A program made the position numbers and the translations under genes. Of a DNA stretch of 8,988 nt, positions 1-6,956 are shown piece after piece. Position 1 is the first letter of the stretch, and each line of letters opens with the position of its first letter. The stretch is from OMOG01 sp041485845 (GTDB taxonomy: Bacteria; Acidobacteriota; Terriglobia; Bryobacterales; Bryobacteraceae). The stretch spans positions 1 through 8,988 of the forward strand of contig JBGPKH010000358.1 of the NCBI GenBank assembly GCA_041485845.1, in the 5' to 3' direction. Under the pieces are notes generated by a model. It worked only from the letters and a program-made list of their open reading frames with translations, searched no databases and was not told the DNA's origin.

Positions 1-1159
1 ATGGCAGTCTGGACTCCTCCGTACCAGGCAGGACTGTGGCTTGCACTGCATCCAGCCGCCGCAGCCAGAGCATGGGCTTGGCGCCCGATGTCACGCCGGT
101 ATACGCAAAACTGCGGCCATCCGGCGATACCGCCGGCACGTCCCACCATTGCAGGGTGTTTTTCGGCGGCACCGGCTGCTCGAAGCGAACCGCATAGACC
201 GGGACCGGTGTCTCGCGAAAATGCAAAAACCCGAGCGCCAGCGCCGCCACAGCCGCTGCCGCAGCCACCACCCACGAGAGGCGTTCCCGCCGCTTGCGGT
301 GCTCGACCACCGGCTTGGGAATTCCGGCTTGCGATCCGCCCTCGGCGATCCAGCGCAGCTCCAGCAGGACGTCGTGCATGTTCTGGCGCCGGTCGTCGGG
401 ATCCTTCGCCAGGCAGGTCGAGATCAGGTGAACCAGGGCCGGCGGGATGAGCGGCTGGAAGCTGGTCACGGGCTTCGGCTCGGCCGCCAGAATGGAGGCG
501 ATCAGGTTGGCGTGGGTCTTTCCTTCGAACGCGGGGCAGCCGGCGATCATCTCGTAGAGCACCAGGCCGAAGGCGAAGATGTCGCTGCGCCGGTCGGCTT
601 CCTGCCATTCGAGTTGTTCCGGCGCCATGTAGCGCGGCGTGCCCAGAATCGTGCCGTGTTGTGTGACCGCGTGTTGCGTGAGCGTGGCTGCCAGGTTGTC
701 TTGCGTCAGGCTGGGCGCGGCGTCCCCGCGGATCAGTTTCGCCAGCCCGAAATCCAGCACCTTCACCCCGGACTTCGTAACCAGGATATTGCCCGGCTTC
801 AAATCGCGGTGAATCACGCCGTGCCGGTGGGCATGGTCCACCGCCTCGGCAATCTGCATCGCCAGCCGCAGTACTTCACCGATCGGCAGCGGGCCCTTGA
901 TCTCGGTTCCCTCGATGAACTCCATCACCAGGTAGTCGGGGCCCACATCGTGCAGCGTGCAGATGTTGGGGTGATTCAAGGAGGCGATGGCCTGCGCTTC
1001 CCGCTGAAACCGCTCCCCGAATTCTTTGGCGGAGACCTTGATCGCCACGGTCCGCTCAAGCCGCGTGTCTCGCGCCTTGTACACCTCGCCCATGCCGCCC
1101 GCGCCGATGGGCGCCAGGATTTCGTACGGACCCAGTTTGTGCCCAGTGGAGAATGACAT
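1..1159 (-). CDS. Membrane Ser/Thr protein kinase (PknB/Hanks type) with PD40-like sensor domain, partial (C-terminus outside window)
   Basis: Translating the minus strand from ATG 1159 gives 386 residues open to the window edge. A full Hanks kinase domain is visible: glycine loop IGAGGMGEVY (18-27), ATP lysine K41 in VAIK, helix-C Glu54, catalytic HRDLKPGN (117-124), DFG (136-138), APE (179-181) and the conserved Arg region near 257. All catalytic residues are present, so it should be active. A basic stretch (HRKRRER, 287-293) precedes one Ala-rich membrane helix (about 294-314). The rest is predicted outside the membrane and begins a PD40/WD40-like propeller (SPDGRSFAY, 345-353). This layout is common in Acidobacteriota, where such kinases are numerous; the signal sensed is unknown. 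It is divergent from prs. No strong ribosome site is seen before the ATG; a TACAAT box at 1175-1180 on the minus strand could be a -10, which would give a nearly leaderless mRNA, but a good -35 is lacking. Confidence 0.93.
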   Translation of the reverse strand, partial: MSFSTGHKLGPYEILAPIGAGGMGEVYKARDTRLERTVAIKVSAKEFGERFQREAQAIASLNHPNICTLHDVGPDYLVMEFIEGTEIKGPLPIGEVLRLAMQIAEAVDHAHRHGVIHRDLKPGNILVTKSGVKVLDFGLAKLIRGDAAPSLTQDNLAATLTQHAVTQHGTILGTPRYMAPEQLEWQEADRRSDIFAFGLVLYEMIAGCPAFEGKTHANLIASILAAEPKPVTSFQPLIPPALVHLISTCLAKDPDDRRQNMHDVLLELRWIAEGGSQAGIPKPVVEHRKRRERLSWVVAAAAAVAALALGFLHFRETPVPVYAVRFEQPVPPKNTLQWWDVPAVSPDGRSFAYTGVTSGAKPMLWLRRLDAVQATVLPGTEESRLP

Positions 1160-1234
1160 GAAATCGGTTCCACAATTGTACCGTACTCAACAAGAGGTTT
1201 CCGCTTCGGTAGTTTCGAACGCCGCCGTACTCCG

Positions 1235-1274
1235 CCCCCCCGGCCCCCCCGGCCCCCCCCGCCCCCCCGCCCCC
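1235..1274 (-). other. Poly-C/poly-G tract, potential G-quadruplex on minus strand
   Basis: Five runs of C (7, 7, 8, 7 and 5 bases) separated by one or two G lie at 1235-1241, 1244-1250, 1253-1260, 1262-1268 and 1270-1274. The minus strand therefore carries five G-runs with very short loops, which easily meets the usual G-quadruplex pattern; the plus strand could form an i-motif. The tract is in the divergent region, upstream of the kinase gene and 3 bases from the -35 box of the prs promoter. A regulatory role is inference. Homopolymer runs of this kind are also prone to sequencing error and slippage. Confidence 0.6.
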
Positions 1275-1277
1275 AGT

Positions 1278-1307
1278 TTGACAACCGAATCCCAAGATCA
1301 ATAGAAT
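1278..1307 (+). promoter_or_regulatory. Sigma70-like promoter for the prs-rplI operon
   Basis: A perfect -35 box TTGACA (1278-1283) is followed after 18 bp by TAGAAT (1302-1307), one base from the consensus -10. Transcription would begin near 1314, giving a leader of about 70 bases before the chosen prs start. It is the only near-consensus promoter noticed ahead of the operon. Prediction from sequence only. Confidence 0.65.
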
Positions 1308-1385
1308 GTATGATTCCAGTCCCATTTGGATTCAGGCGCAGTGTGCGCCTGGGGTGCCATGGCCGCTCCCAAACTCCGACGCGCA

Positions 1386-2330
1386 ATGACTCACGACCGT
1401 CTGCAACTCTTCACCGGTAACGCGAACCCCGAACTGGCCCAGGAAATCGGCCAGGCGCTGGGCGTGGATCTGGGCCGTGCCATGATCCGCCAGTTCGCGG
1501 ATGGAGAAATCTATCTCCAGATCCAGGAAAACGTGCGTGGCGCGGACGTCTTTATTATCCAGCCGACCTGCACGCCCGTGGATCGCCACCTCATGGAACT
1601 GCTGCTGATGATCGACGCCCTGAAGCGCGCCTCGGCAGAACGTATCACCGCAGTGTTACCCTATTATGGATACGCCCGCCAGGACCGGAAGGACAAACCC
1701 CGTGTTCCGATCTCCGCGAGGCTGATTGCGGCCCTTCTGGAAACGGCGGGCGCGGATCGCTGTCTGACGCTGGATTTACACGCGGCGCAGATACAGGGCT
1801 TCTTCGATGTCCCGGTGGACCACCTGTTCGCTACGCCGGTGTTGATCGACTATTTTAAGGCGCCCCTCATTCCGGACCTGACCGTGGTTTCGCCGGATGC
1901 CGGCGGCGTGGAGCGCGCCCGGGCCTTCGCCAAGCGGTTGAACTCGCCGCTCGCGATCATCGACAAGCGGCGCGAAGAAGCCAACGTGGCCGAAGTGATG
2001 AACGTGGTCGGCGAGGTGGACGGGCGAAATTGCCTGCTGGTGGACGACCTGGTCGATACCGGCGGCACGCTGGTGAAAGGCGCGGAAGCGCTGATGGAGA
2101 AGGGCGCGGCCAGTGTTTCGGCCTGCGCCACGCATGCGGTGCTCTCGGGAGATGCCGTGAGCCGCATCGAAGAGTCGTGCTTGAAGGAAGTGGTTTTTAC
2201 GAATTCGATTCCGCTCTCGAAAGAGGCGAAAAAGTCGAGCCGGATCAAATCGTTGTCGGTCGCGAAGTTGTTGGCGGAAGCCATACGGTCGATACACGAG
2301 GAGACTTCGGTCAGCGTCTTGTTTATTTAG
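1386..2330 (+). CDS. prs: Ribose-phosphate pyrophosphokinase (PRPP synthetase, class I)
   Basis: Makes 5-phosphoribosyl-1-pyrophosphate from ribose-5-phosphate and ATP, the precursor for purine, pyrimidine, NAD, His and Trp synthesis; a cytosolic enzyme. The 314-residue protein has the usual class I length and signatures: LFTGNANPELA at the N-terminus, flexible catalytic loop YYGYARQDRK (93-102), PRPP synthetase signature DLHAAQIQGFFDVPVD (130-145) with the catalytic His132, the KRR motif (194-196), and the PRPP-binding loop VDDLVDTGGT (219-228). ATG 1386 was chosen because the protein then begins MTHDRLQLFTGN, in line with the family. ATG 1359 (adding MAAPKLRRA) and TTG 1326 are in-frame alternatives, and no start has a clear Shine-Dalgarno. 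First gene of the operon; 65 bp separate it from rplY. Nothing looks damaged. Confidence 0.96.
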   Translation: MTHDRLQLFTGNANPELAQEIGQALGVDLGRAMIRQFADGEIYLQIQENVRGADVFIIQPTCTPVDRHLMELLLMIDALKRASAERITAVLPYYGYARQDRKDKPRVPISARLIAALLETAGADRCLTLDLHAAQIQGFFDVPVDHLFATPVLIDYFKAPLIPDLTVVSPDAGGVERARAFAKRLNSPLAIIDKRREEANVAEVMNVVGEVDGRNCLLVDDLVDTGGTLVKGAEALMEKGAASVSACATHAVLSGDAVSRIEESCLKEVVFTNSIPLSKEAKKSSRIKSLSVAKLLAEAIRSIHEETSVSVLFI

Positions 2331-2384
2331 GGCTCTCGAACCCACGTCAACCCCGCCTGGGGTGAACCGGACTTCGATCCCTCC

Positions 2385-2390
2385 AGGAGA
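2385..2390 (+). promoter_or_regulatory. Ribosome binding site of rplY
   Basis: AGGAGA lies about six bases before GTG 2396. It fixes the GTG start: the nearby ATG 2391 reads ATG-CAG-TGA and stops at once. A small hairpin (ACCCC at 2350-2354, GGGGT at 2359-2363) lies in the same gap but has no T-run, so it is not called a terminator. Confidence 0.75.
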
Positions 2391-2395
2391 ATGCA

Positions 2396-3094
2396 GTGAG
2401 AAAAGATATCGTCGTCGCCGCCGAGGTGCGTACCTCGCGCGGTAAGAACGAAGCGCGCCGTACGCGCCGCGCCGGTCAGATCCCGGCCGTGCTCTATGGC
2501 GCATTCCAGGACCCCGTGGCCGTCGCGCTCAATCCGCGCGATCTCAGCAAGATCATCCACAGCGGCACCGGCTACAACACCATCTTCAATCTTGCCGTCC
2601 AGGGCGGTGAGACCACGCCGGTCATGTTGGTGGACCAGCAGGTCGATCCCATCCGGGGCCACCTGCTGCATGCCGACCTGAAGCGCGTCGATCTCACCAA
2701 GCGCATCCGCGTCAGCGTCCCGGTACACACCGCGGGCGAGGCCATGGGCGTCAAGGTGCAGGGTGGATTGCTCGAGGTGATCACCCGCTCCATCGAAATC
2801 GAGTGCCTCCCCGATGAGATCCCGGAGTCGTTCACCGTGGACGTCACCGAGCTGATGATCGGTCAGAGCAAGCGCGCCAGCGAAGTGGCCCTTTCCGGTT
2901 CCATGAAACTGGTGAGCGCGCCCGATTCCGTGATCGCGCACGCGGTCGCCTTGCGCGCCGAAGAAGTCGTCGCCCCGGTCGAAGGCGCTGTGGCGCCGGA
3001 AGCCGCTGCTGCTACCACCGCCGAACCCGAAGTCATCAAGAAGGGCAAGAAGGAAGAAGAAGCCCCGGCCGAGGAAAAGGGCAAGAAGAAGTAA
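2396..3094 (+). CDS. rplY: 50S ribosomal protein bL25 (CTC/TL5 long form)
   Basis: Binds 5S rRNA in the large ribosomal subunit. The 232-residue protein is the long general-stress/CTC form: an L25 N-domain (about 1-95) with the basic 5S-rRNA-binding segment RRTRRAGQIPAVLYG (21-35) and DPIRGHLLHADLKRV (84-98), then the TL5-type beta domain (about 100-185). It ends in a low-complexity tail rich in Ala, Glu and Lys (about 190-232, ending EEKGKKK) that is probably disordered. GTG start with a good Shine-Dalgarno. It ends 6 bp before pth, a pairing (prs-ctc-pth) known from many bacteria. Confidence 0.95.
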   Translation: MRKDIVVAAEVRTSRGKNEARRTRRAGQIPAVLYGAFQDPVAVALNPRDLSKIIHSGTGYNTIFNLAVQGGETTPVMLVDQQVDPIRGHLLHADLKRVDLTKRIRVSVPVHTAGEAMGVKVQGGLLEVITRSIEIECLPDEIPESFTVDVTELMIGQSKRASEVALSGSMKLVSAPDSVIAHAVALRAEEVVAPVEGAVAPEAAAATTAEPEVIKKGKKEEEAPAEEKGKKK

Positions 3095-3100
3095 CGTGTC

Positions 3101-3691
3101 ATGTTCCTGGTGGCCGGTCTGGGGAACCCGGGCGAGGAGTACGCGCTCACCCCGCACAATCTGGGGTTTCTCACCGTCGACCGGCTGGCCGGGCGGCACG
3201 GTATCCGCGTCAACCGGAAGGATTCCAGGGCGCTCATCGGTGTGGGCGAAATCGACGGGCATCCGGTGATGCTGGCCAAACCGCAAACGTTCATGAATCT
3301 CAGCGGCACCTCGCTCGCGCCGCTGATGGAAAAGCACTTGATCGGGCCCCAACGCCTGGTAGTGGTTTACGACGAATTGGACTTGGGCTGGAAGGCGCTG
3401 AAGATCAAGCCGAAAGGCTCGGCCGCCGGTCACAAAGGCATGCAGTCGGTGATCGGCAACCTGAAGACCAGCGAGCTGGTGCGGGTGCGATTGGGGATCC
3501 ATCCGGACCACCCTCTCGAGAGTGGGACGGAATATCTGCTGGCGCCGTTGAAGCGCTCGCAATTGAAGGAATTGGACGAATTCATCGACTACGCAGCCGA
3601 TGCCGTTCGCGCCATAATTGCTGAGGGCGTCGAAAAGGCCATGACGAAATACAATCGTCGCGCCCCTGGCTTAGACACAGAGGACGCATGA
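3101..3691 (+). CDS. pth: Peptidyl-tRNA hydrolase
   Basis: Cleaves the ester bond of peptidyl-tRNA released early from ribosomes, recycling tRNA; cytosolic and usually essential. The 196-residue length is normal. Family features: GLGNPGEEY (6-14) with Asn9, catalytic His19 in TPHNLGF, MNLSG (65-69) with Asn66, and YDELDL (90-95) with Asp91. The loop normally read as GHNG is GHKG here (110-113), so Lys112 stands where Escherichia coli has Asn114, a residue that contacts substrate; catalytic His and Asp are kept. The start begins directly at the first beta strand, a little shorter than in E. coli. No strong Shine-Dalgarno is seen, so translation is probably coupled to rplY, which ends 6 bp upstream. 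Its stop overlaps the rpsF start as ATGA. Confidence 0.96.
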   Translation: MFLVAGLGNPGEEYALTPHNLGFLTVDRLAGRHGIRVNRKDSRALIGVGEIDGHPVMLAKPQTFMNLSGTSLAPLMEKHLIGPQRLVVVYDELDLGWKALKIKPKGSAAGHKGMQSVIGNLKTSELVRVRLGIHPDHPLESGTEYLLAPLKRSQLKELDEFIDYAADAVRAIIAEGVEKAMTKYNRRAPGLDTEDA

Positions 3692-4167
3692 GTGATTCTG
3701 AAGGGTTGAGAATTTACGAAGAGCTGTTCATCATCAAACCGGATGCGCCGGAAGAGGAGGCCGACCAGTTCGTGGAGCAGTTGCGAACCCAGTTGACCAC
3801 CGCCGGCGCCACGGTGGACAAAATCGACAAGTGGGGCAAGCGGCGTCTGGCCTACCGGGTGGACAAGTATCGCGAAGGCAGCTACGTGCTGCTTCAGTTT
3901 ACCGCCGGCCCCCAGTCCGTGAAGGAACTGGAGCGCCGTTTGCGGGTCTCGGACATGGTCCTGAAGTTCCTGACTGTGCGCATCGACCAGACCTTGAAGC
4001 GGCTGGACAAGCGCAAGAAGGAACGTGACAAGCGCGCTGCCAAGCGGGCTACAGCCGCGCCCGCGTCGGCTCCGGGAGCACCCGGACAGCCTTTATTTGT
4101 GCAGCAGACATCGGAAACCCCGGCCGCCCCGGGAATGCCAGCCCCCGGGCTGCCGAAGGAGAGTTAA
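3688..4167 (+). CDS. rpsF: 30S ribosomal protein bS6
   Basis: Platform protein of the small subunit that pairs with bS18 on 16S rRNA. The ferredoxin-like S6 core covers about residues 7-105: first strand YEELFIIKP (10-18), GATVDKIDKWGKRRLAYRV with the conserved WGKR-LAY motif (40-58), then helix and strand ending in VLKFLTVRID. A basic stretch (KRLDKRKKERDKRAAKR) and an Ala/Pro-rich tail make the protein 159 residues, longer than the roughly 100-135 usual for S6. GAGG at 3680-3683 precedes the ATG, which overlaps the pth stop by 4 bp. Residues 26-65 are encoded again, base for base, at the right edge of the window. There is no ssb or priB between rpsF and rpsR, unlike in Bacillus or E. coli. 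Confidence 0.96.
   Translation: MSDSEGLRIYEELFIIKPDAPEEEADQFVEQLRTQLTTAGATVDKIDKWGKRRLAYRVDKYREGSYVLLQFTAGPQSVKELERRLRVSDMVLKFLTVRIDQTLKRLDKRKKERDKRAAKRATAAPASAPGAPGQPLFVQQTSETPAAPGMPAPGLPKES
3761..3882 (+). repeat. 122-bp exact direct repeat, copy 1 (inside rpsF)
   Basis: These 122 bases of intact rpsF (codons 26-65 plus two bases before) are identical at every position to 8867-8988. The base before the match differs (G3760 against C8866). The right end of the match is cut by the window end, so the true length may be greater. Confidence 0.98.
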
Positions 4168-4170
4168 GCC

Positions 4171-4470
4171 ATGGCGGAATCCAGAGGAAGACCAGGCAGC
4201 GCCTCGCAGCGCCCCACGGGCGGCGACAAAGCCGTCGCCACCCAGAAGAAGCAGTACTTCCGGCGCAAGAAGGTTTGCCGTTTCTGCGTCGAGAAGATTG
4301 ACGACATCAACTACAAGGACGTGAAGCTGTTGCACGCCTTCGTGGCGGAGCGGGGCAAGATCATCCCGCGCCGCATTTCGGGCGTGTGCTCGCCGCACCA
4401 GCGGCGGCTCACCGACGCCATCAAGAAGGCGCGGAACATCGCGCTGCTGCCCTTCGCGGCATCGTTCTAG
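4171..4470 (+). CDS. rpsR: 30S ribosomal protein bS18, zinc-binding (C+) form
   Basis: Partner of bS6 in the platform of the small subunit. The 99-residue protein has the S18 core KQYFRRKKVCRFC (27-39), DINYKDVKLLHAFV (45-58) and RGKIIPRRISGVCSPHQRRLTDAIKKARNIALLPF (61-95). Cys36, Cys39, Cys73 and His76 form a likely zinc site, so this is the C+ variety rather than the zinc-free one. The first 25 residues are a Gly/Ser/Arg-rich extension. AGGAG (4157-4161) lies nine bases before the ATG, within the end of rpsF; the intergenic gap is 3 bp. Confidence 0.96.
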   Translation: MAESRGRPGSASQRPTGGDKAVATQKKQYFRRKKVCRFCVEKIDDINYKDVKLLHAFVAERGKIIPRRISGVCSPHQRRLTDAIKKARNIALLPFAASF

Positions 4471-4474
4471 GGGC

Positions 4475-4480
4475 AGGAGG
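4475..4480 (+). promoter_or_regulatory. Strong ribosome binding site of rplI
   Basis: AGGAGG, a perfect match to the anti-Shine-Dalgarno core, sits five bases before ATG 4486 in the 15-bp gap between rpsR and rplI. Confidence 0.8.
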
Positions 4481-4485
4481 AAACC

Positions 4486-4932
4486 ATGGAAGTCATTCTG
4501 AGAGAAGACATCGAGAAGGTGGGCAGTCGCGGCCAGGTAGTGAAAGTGGCGCCGGGGTACGCCCGCAATTTCCTGCTGCCCAAGAAACTGGCGGTGGCCG
4601 CCACCGAGTCCAACAAGAAGATCGTGGAACAGGAGCGGCAGTCGCACCTGCGCAAGGAAGCCAAGCAGAAGGGCGAAGCCGAAGACCTGTCCAAACTGCT
4701 GACCGGCGTAAGCGTGACCATCGCGCAGAAGGCCGGCGAGAACGACCAGTTGTTCGGCTCGGTAACGTCGAAGGACGTGGGCGACGCCCTGGCCTTGAAG
4801 AACTACACCATCGACCGGCGCAAGATCCATATGGACGATCCGATCAAACAACTCGGCGAGTACAAGGTGCCGGTGCGTTTGCACAAAGACGTGACGGCGG
4901 AAATCACGGTGGTGGTGGTCCGCGAGGAGTAA
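4486..4932 (+). CDS. rplI: 50S ribosomal protein bL9
   Basis: Binds 23S rRNA near the L1 stalk and helps keep the reading frame. The 148-residue length is typical. The N-domain carries MEVILREDIEKVGSRGQVV and the signature GYARNFLLP (24-32), followed by a long charged connecting helix (about 42-73) and the C-domain (about 75-148, with LFGSVTSKDV at 89-98). Last recognised gene of the operon in this window. In many bacteria dnaB follows rplI; here an accessory cassette on the opposite strand follows instead. Confidence 0.96.
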   Translation: MEVILREDIEKVGSRGQVVKVAPGYARNFLLPKKLAVAATESNKKIVEQERQSHLRKEAKQKGEAEDLSKLLTGVSVTIAQKAGENDQLFGSVTSKDVGDALALKNYTIDRRKIHMDDPIKQLGEYKVPVRLHKDVTAEITVVVVREE

Positions 4933-4938
4933 AGGTGG

Positions 4939-4958
4939 GGCAGGCGTTTTCGCCTGCC
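4939..4958 (+). terminator. Perfect hairpin just after rplI, possible terminator (no T-run)
   Basis: GGCAGGCG (4939-4946) and CGCCTGCC (4951-4958) pair perfectly over 8 bp around a TTTT loop, beginning 6 bases after the rplI stop. The stem is GC-rich but no T-run follows, so it may be a Rho-assisted terminator, an mRNA 3'-end stabiliser, or a copy of a dispersed intergenic palindrome. A second GGCAGG follows at 4967-4972. Being symmetric, it could also serve the opposing accessory genes. Confidence 0.4.
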
Positions 4959-5171
4959 TCGGCCCCGGCAGGTGGTGAGCAGTCAGTTTCAGGGACGATG
5001 CTGTTCGTTTGCAGTGAATCTTATGGTTCCTATCCCTGACGGGGTTTCCAATGATCTTCGATGCTGGCACCTATCTGGCACCTCTTTACAGGTACAGCGG
5101 CTTGGCGGCTGTGCAGTATTCAATGAGGTCCATTGCGGCCGCGGGCCACATAGCGGTATCTCGGCGTTCTG
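4959..5171. other. Intergenic gap between converging rplI and DUF262 gene
   Basis: No convincing gene or tRNA seen on either strand. It holds a tandem CTGGCACCT pair (5064-5072 and 5075-5083, 11 bp apart, one helical turn) and a weak 7-bp inverted repeat TCAGGGA (4989-4995) / TCCCTGA (5033-5039). It is the likely left border of the accessory region; whether these repeats mark an old integration site is a guess. Confidence 0.5.
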
Positions 5172-6716
5172 TCAGATCCGGCGCTGGGGAAGGGCGCTGC
5201 ACACGTACTCATTGAATGACTGGGCAAGAAGCTCCCGCCGGGCCTGCCAAAAGAGCTCAGCCTGGTCGATCCTCCACAAGGCGCTATCGGTGGGTATGCA
5301 CTGGCTTTGGAGCACGCTCGTCTTGACCTTTGCCAGATAAACCTCAGGCCCGGCCTGCCCAATGGATTTGTTTACGTCACCCGCAATGAAAGCCATGTTT
5401 CCAATGTTGTCGGCGGTTGATCGCAACTCCTCGGGGAATTGTCCGCGAGGGAGGATGTGGTGCCGGTCCACGTTGTTCTGAAGAAGGACCTTGCCACCCG
5501 TGTAAAAATCGAGGAGTCCTCGGTTCATGCAAGCGATGTAAAGCGCGAGCAGACCGCTCCGATCTGCGAGGGCGCCAGAGAAGTCCTCTGGGGCAGCCGT
5601 AAGCAACGTCCTACTAACAGCCCGAAGGTTGGTTAGCAGAGCGCCTATGGGGTCCGGCGTGCGACAGGCCCGAAGGTCTTGGTCGAGCGCTGTCTCGCTG
5701 GATCCACTGTACCGATGACAAAGAGCAGCGAGGGCAAGCCATCCCGCAAGCTCTCTTGAGTCGCGCTGCCGCGGCGATGTAGTGGCACAGACCGCGATTA
5801 AAGGCACGATCAATGCCCCTGACCAGAGAATATCCGTGTTCACGAGGCCGAGCTCGCTTCGGATGAGGCCTATCGCCTGCTCGGTTGCCTTCTCGGTCGT
5901 TTTCCATGCCGAAAGCACTTCCCCCCGCTGGAGTTCGTGCAGGGGCGTGCGATTTCGTCCGTCTGGTTTGGCTACGAAAGCGCAGGCGCGAAACAGGTGC
6001 ATGACATTCAGCCGCTTGAAACCCTGTTGCCGTAGGCGGCTCAAGAATGGCGTGACCTCGTCCGCTATGAATCCCGAATGCCGAGCCGCCACCTGGGCGC
6101 TCTCGATGTCCTCTTTCTTCAGCCGGACGCCCAACGTGTTAATCCGCGTGAAGGCTCTCACAGCATCGTCGAAGCTATGATCGACCATACGGACCACGGG
6201 TATCTCGTAGTCTAATATTCGGCGCAGCGCCTCGAAGCGTGCCTCTCGCCTGTCCGCGTGCCGGCTTCCGTCAAGGTTGCGCCTAAGCTGCCGATACAGG
6301 TCATCGTCCCAGAGTTCTGCCACGCGGATCCAGTTGGGGTCTTTACGAGTTGCCGCGTTGGCAAGGCGGAACTCCTCCTGCTCCGGGTGGAATACCACGT
6401 CGATACCTTCGTCGCCGTTCATAGTCCGTGACAACGTGATTACTCTCTGCTGACCGTCAATCAGCCAGTTCATTAGGGCGGATCGTACGGGTCGGGGGTC
6501 GCGTCTGCGCGCGCGGGCCTCCTCGGAACTCTGCCACAGGAGTAGCGACGAAATCGGAAAACCTCGGTAAAGCGAGTCGATCAGGCGTGGCGCCTTGCTG
6601 CGCTGCCACACGTATTCCCGCTGAAATTCCGGGATCACAATTCGGCCCGCTCGGTAATCTTCGACGAGTTGCCTTACTTTGAAAGTTTGATGCTCGAGCC
6701 GTGGTTCTGTTGCCAC
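5172..6716 (-). CDS. DUF262 (GmrS/ParB-like) protein with C-terminal HNH-type nuclease motif
   Basis: A 514-residue protein. The N-terminal DUF262 domain is clear: IPEFQREYVW (28-37), the nucleotide-binding/hydrolysis motif DGQQR (87-91) and FTRINTLGVRLKKEDIESA (189-207). The C-terminus has HHILPRGQF (419-427), DNIGNM (436-441) and DVNK (447-450), the pattern of the DUF1524/HNH-like nuclease half of GmrD-type proteins. Both halves in one chain recall fused GmrSD type IV restriction enzymes and SspE, which act against modified phage DNA; the target here is unknown. GTG 6716 is the furthest possible start, since an in-frame TGA lies two codons upstream, and GAGG (6724-6727) is well placed for it. 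It is last of three genes on this strand, 240 bp after the TOPRIM-like gene, so a separate promoter is possible. No frameshift or truncation is seen. Confidence 0.85.
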   Translation of the reverse strand: MATEPRLEHQTFKVRQLVEDYRAGRIVIPEFQREYVWQRSKAPRLIDSLYRGFPISSLLLWQSSEEARARRRDPRPVRSALMNWLIDGQQRVITLSRTMNGDEGIDVVFHPEQEEFRLANAATRKDPNWIRVAELWDDDLYRQLRRNLDGSRHADRREARFEALRRILDYEIPVVRMVDHSFDDAVRAFTRINTLGVRLKKEDIESAQVAARHSGFIADEVTPFLSRLRQQGFKRLNVMHLFRACAFVAKPDGRNRTPLHELQRGEVLSAWKTTEKATEQAIGLIRSELGLVNTDILWSGALIVPLIAVCATTSPRQRDSRELAGWLALAALCHRYSGSSETALDQDLRACRTPDPIGALLTNLRAVSRTLLTAAPEDFSGALADRSGLLALYIACMNRGLLDFYTGGKVLLQNNVDRHHILPRGQFPEELRSTADNIGNMAFIAGDVNKSIGQAGPEVYLAKVKTSVLQSQCIPTDSALWRIDQAELFWQARRELLAQSFNEYVCSALPQRRI

Positions 6717-6956
6717 CTGTCATCCTCGCTTCTTGAGCTGATTCCAGCGGTTGTGGAGGCAAACCGTCGGGTGCGCTTGCGCGTTGCCCTGATTCGGTTG
6801 ACGATCCATGATACCGAATCGCACCCGGATGCGCTCTGGCAGTATCGCCGACCACTCGGAAACTGGCTCCCAAAAACCAAAACGGCCACCCGGTAAGCGT
6901 CCCGGATGCCACCTTTAAATGAACAGCATTGAAGGTCAGGGAACCGGCCGCCCTCC
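6717..6956. other. 240-bp gap between TOPRIM-like and DUF262 genes, with inverted repeat
   Basis: No gene is supported. One minus-strand frame stays open from ATG 6960, overlapping the TOPRIM-like stop, but it shows no recognisable motif and runs on antiphase into the DUF262 gene. A perfect 8-bp inverted repeat GATTCGGT (6791-6798) / ACCGAATC (6813-6820) with a 14-base loop is the main structure; it has no T-run. It could be a processing site or a weak terminator separating the first two genes from the third. Confidence 0.5.

Noticed and set aside
41..1156. Long plus-strand open frame of 371 codons
   Set aside because: Antisense to the kinase, whose catalytic motifs are all present on the minus strand.
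2327..3562. Long open frame of 411 codons on the minus strand
   Set aside because: It is antisense to rplY and pth, which have clear family motifs; its His/Arg/Asp-rich product has no recognisable domain and is typical of the mirror frame of a GC-rich gene.
4989..5039. Inverted repeat TCAGGGA / TCCCTGA as a transposon end
   Set aside because: Only 7 bp with a 37-base loop, no transposase nearby and no target duplication seen; this may be chance.
5010..5050. Possible tRNA 3' end (ggttcctatcc followed by tttcca)
   Set aside because: No proper T-arm with a TTCNANN loop and no matching acceptor or anticodon arms on either strand.
4093..5070. Minus-strand open frame of 325 codons
   Set aside because: Antisense to rpsF end, rpsR and rplI; no motif.
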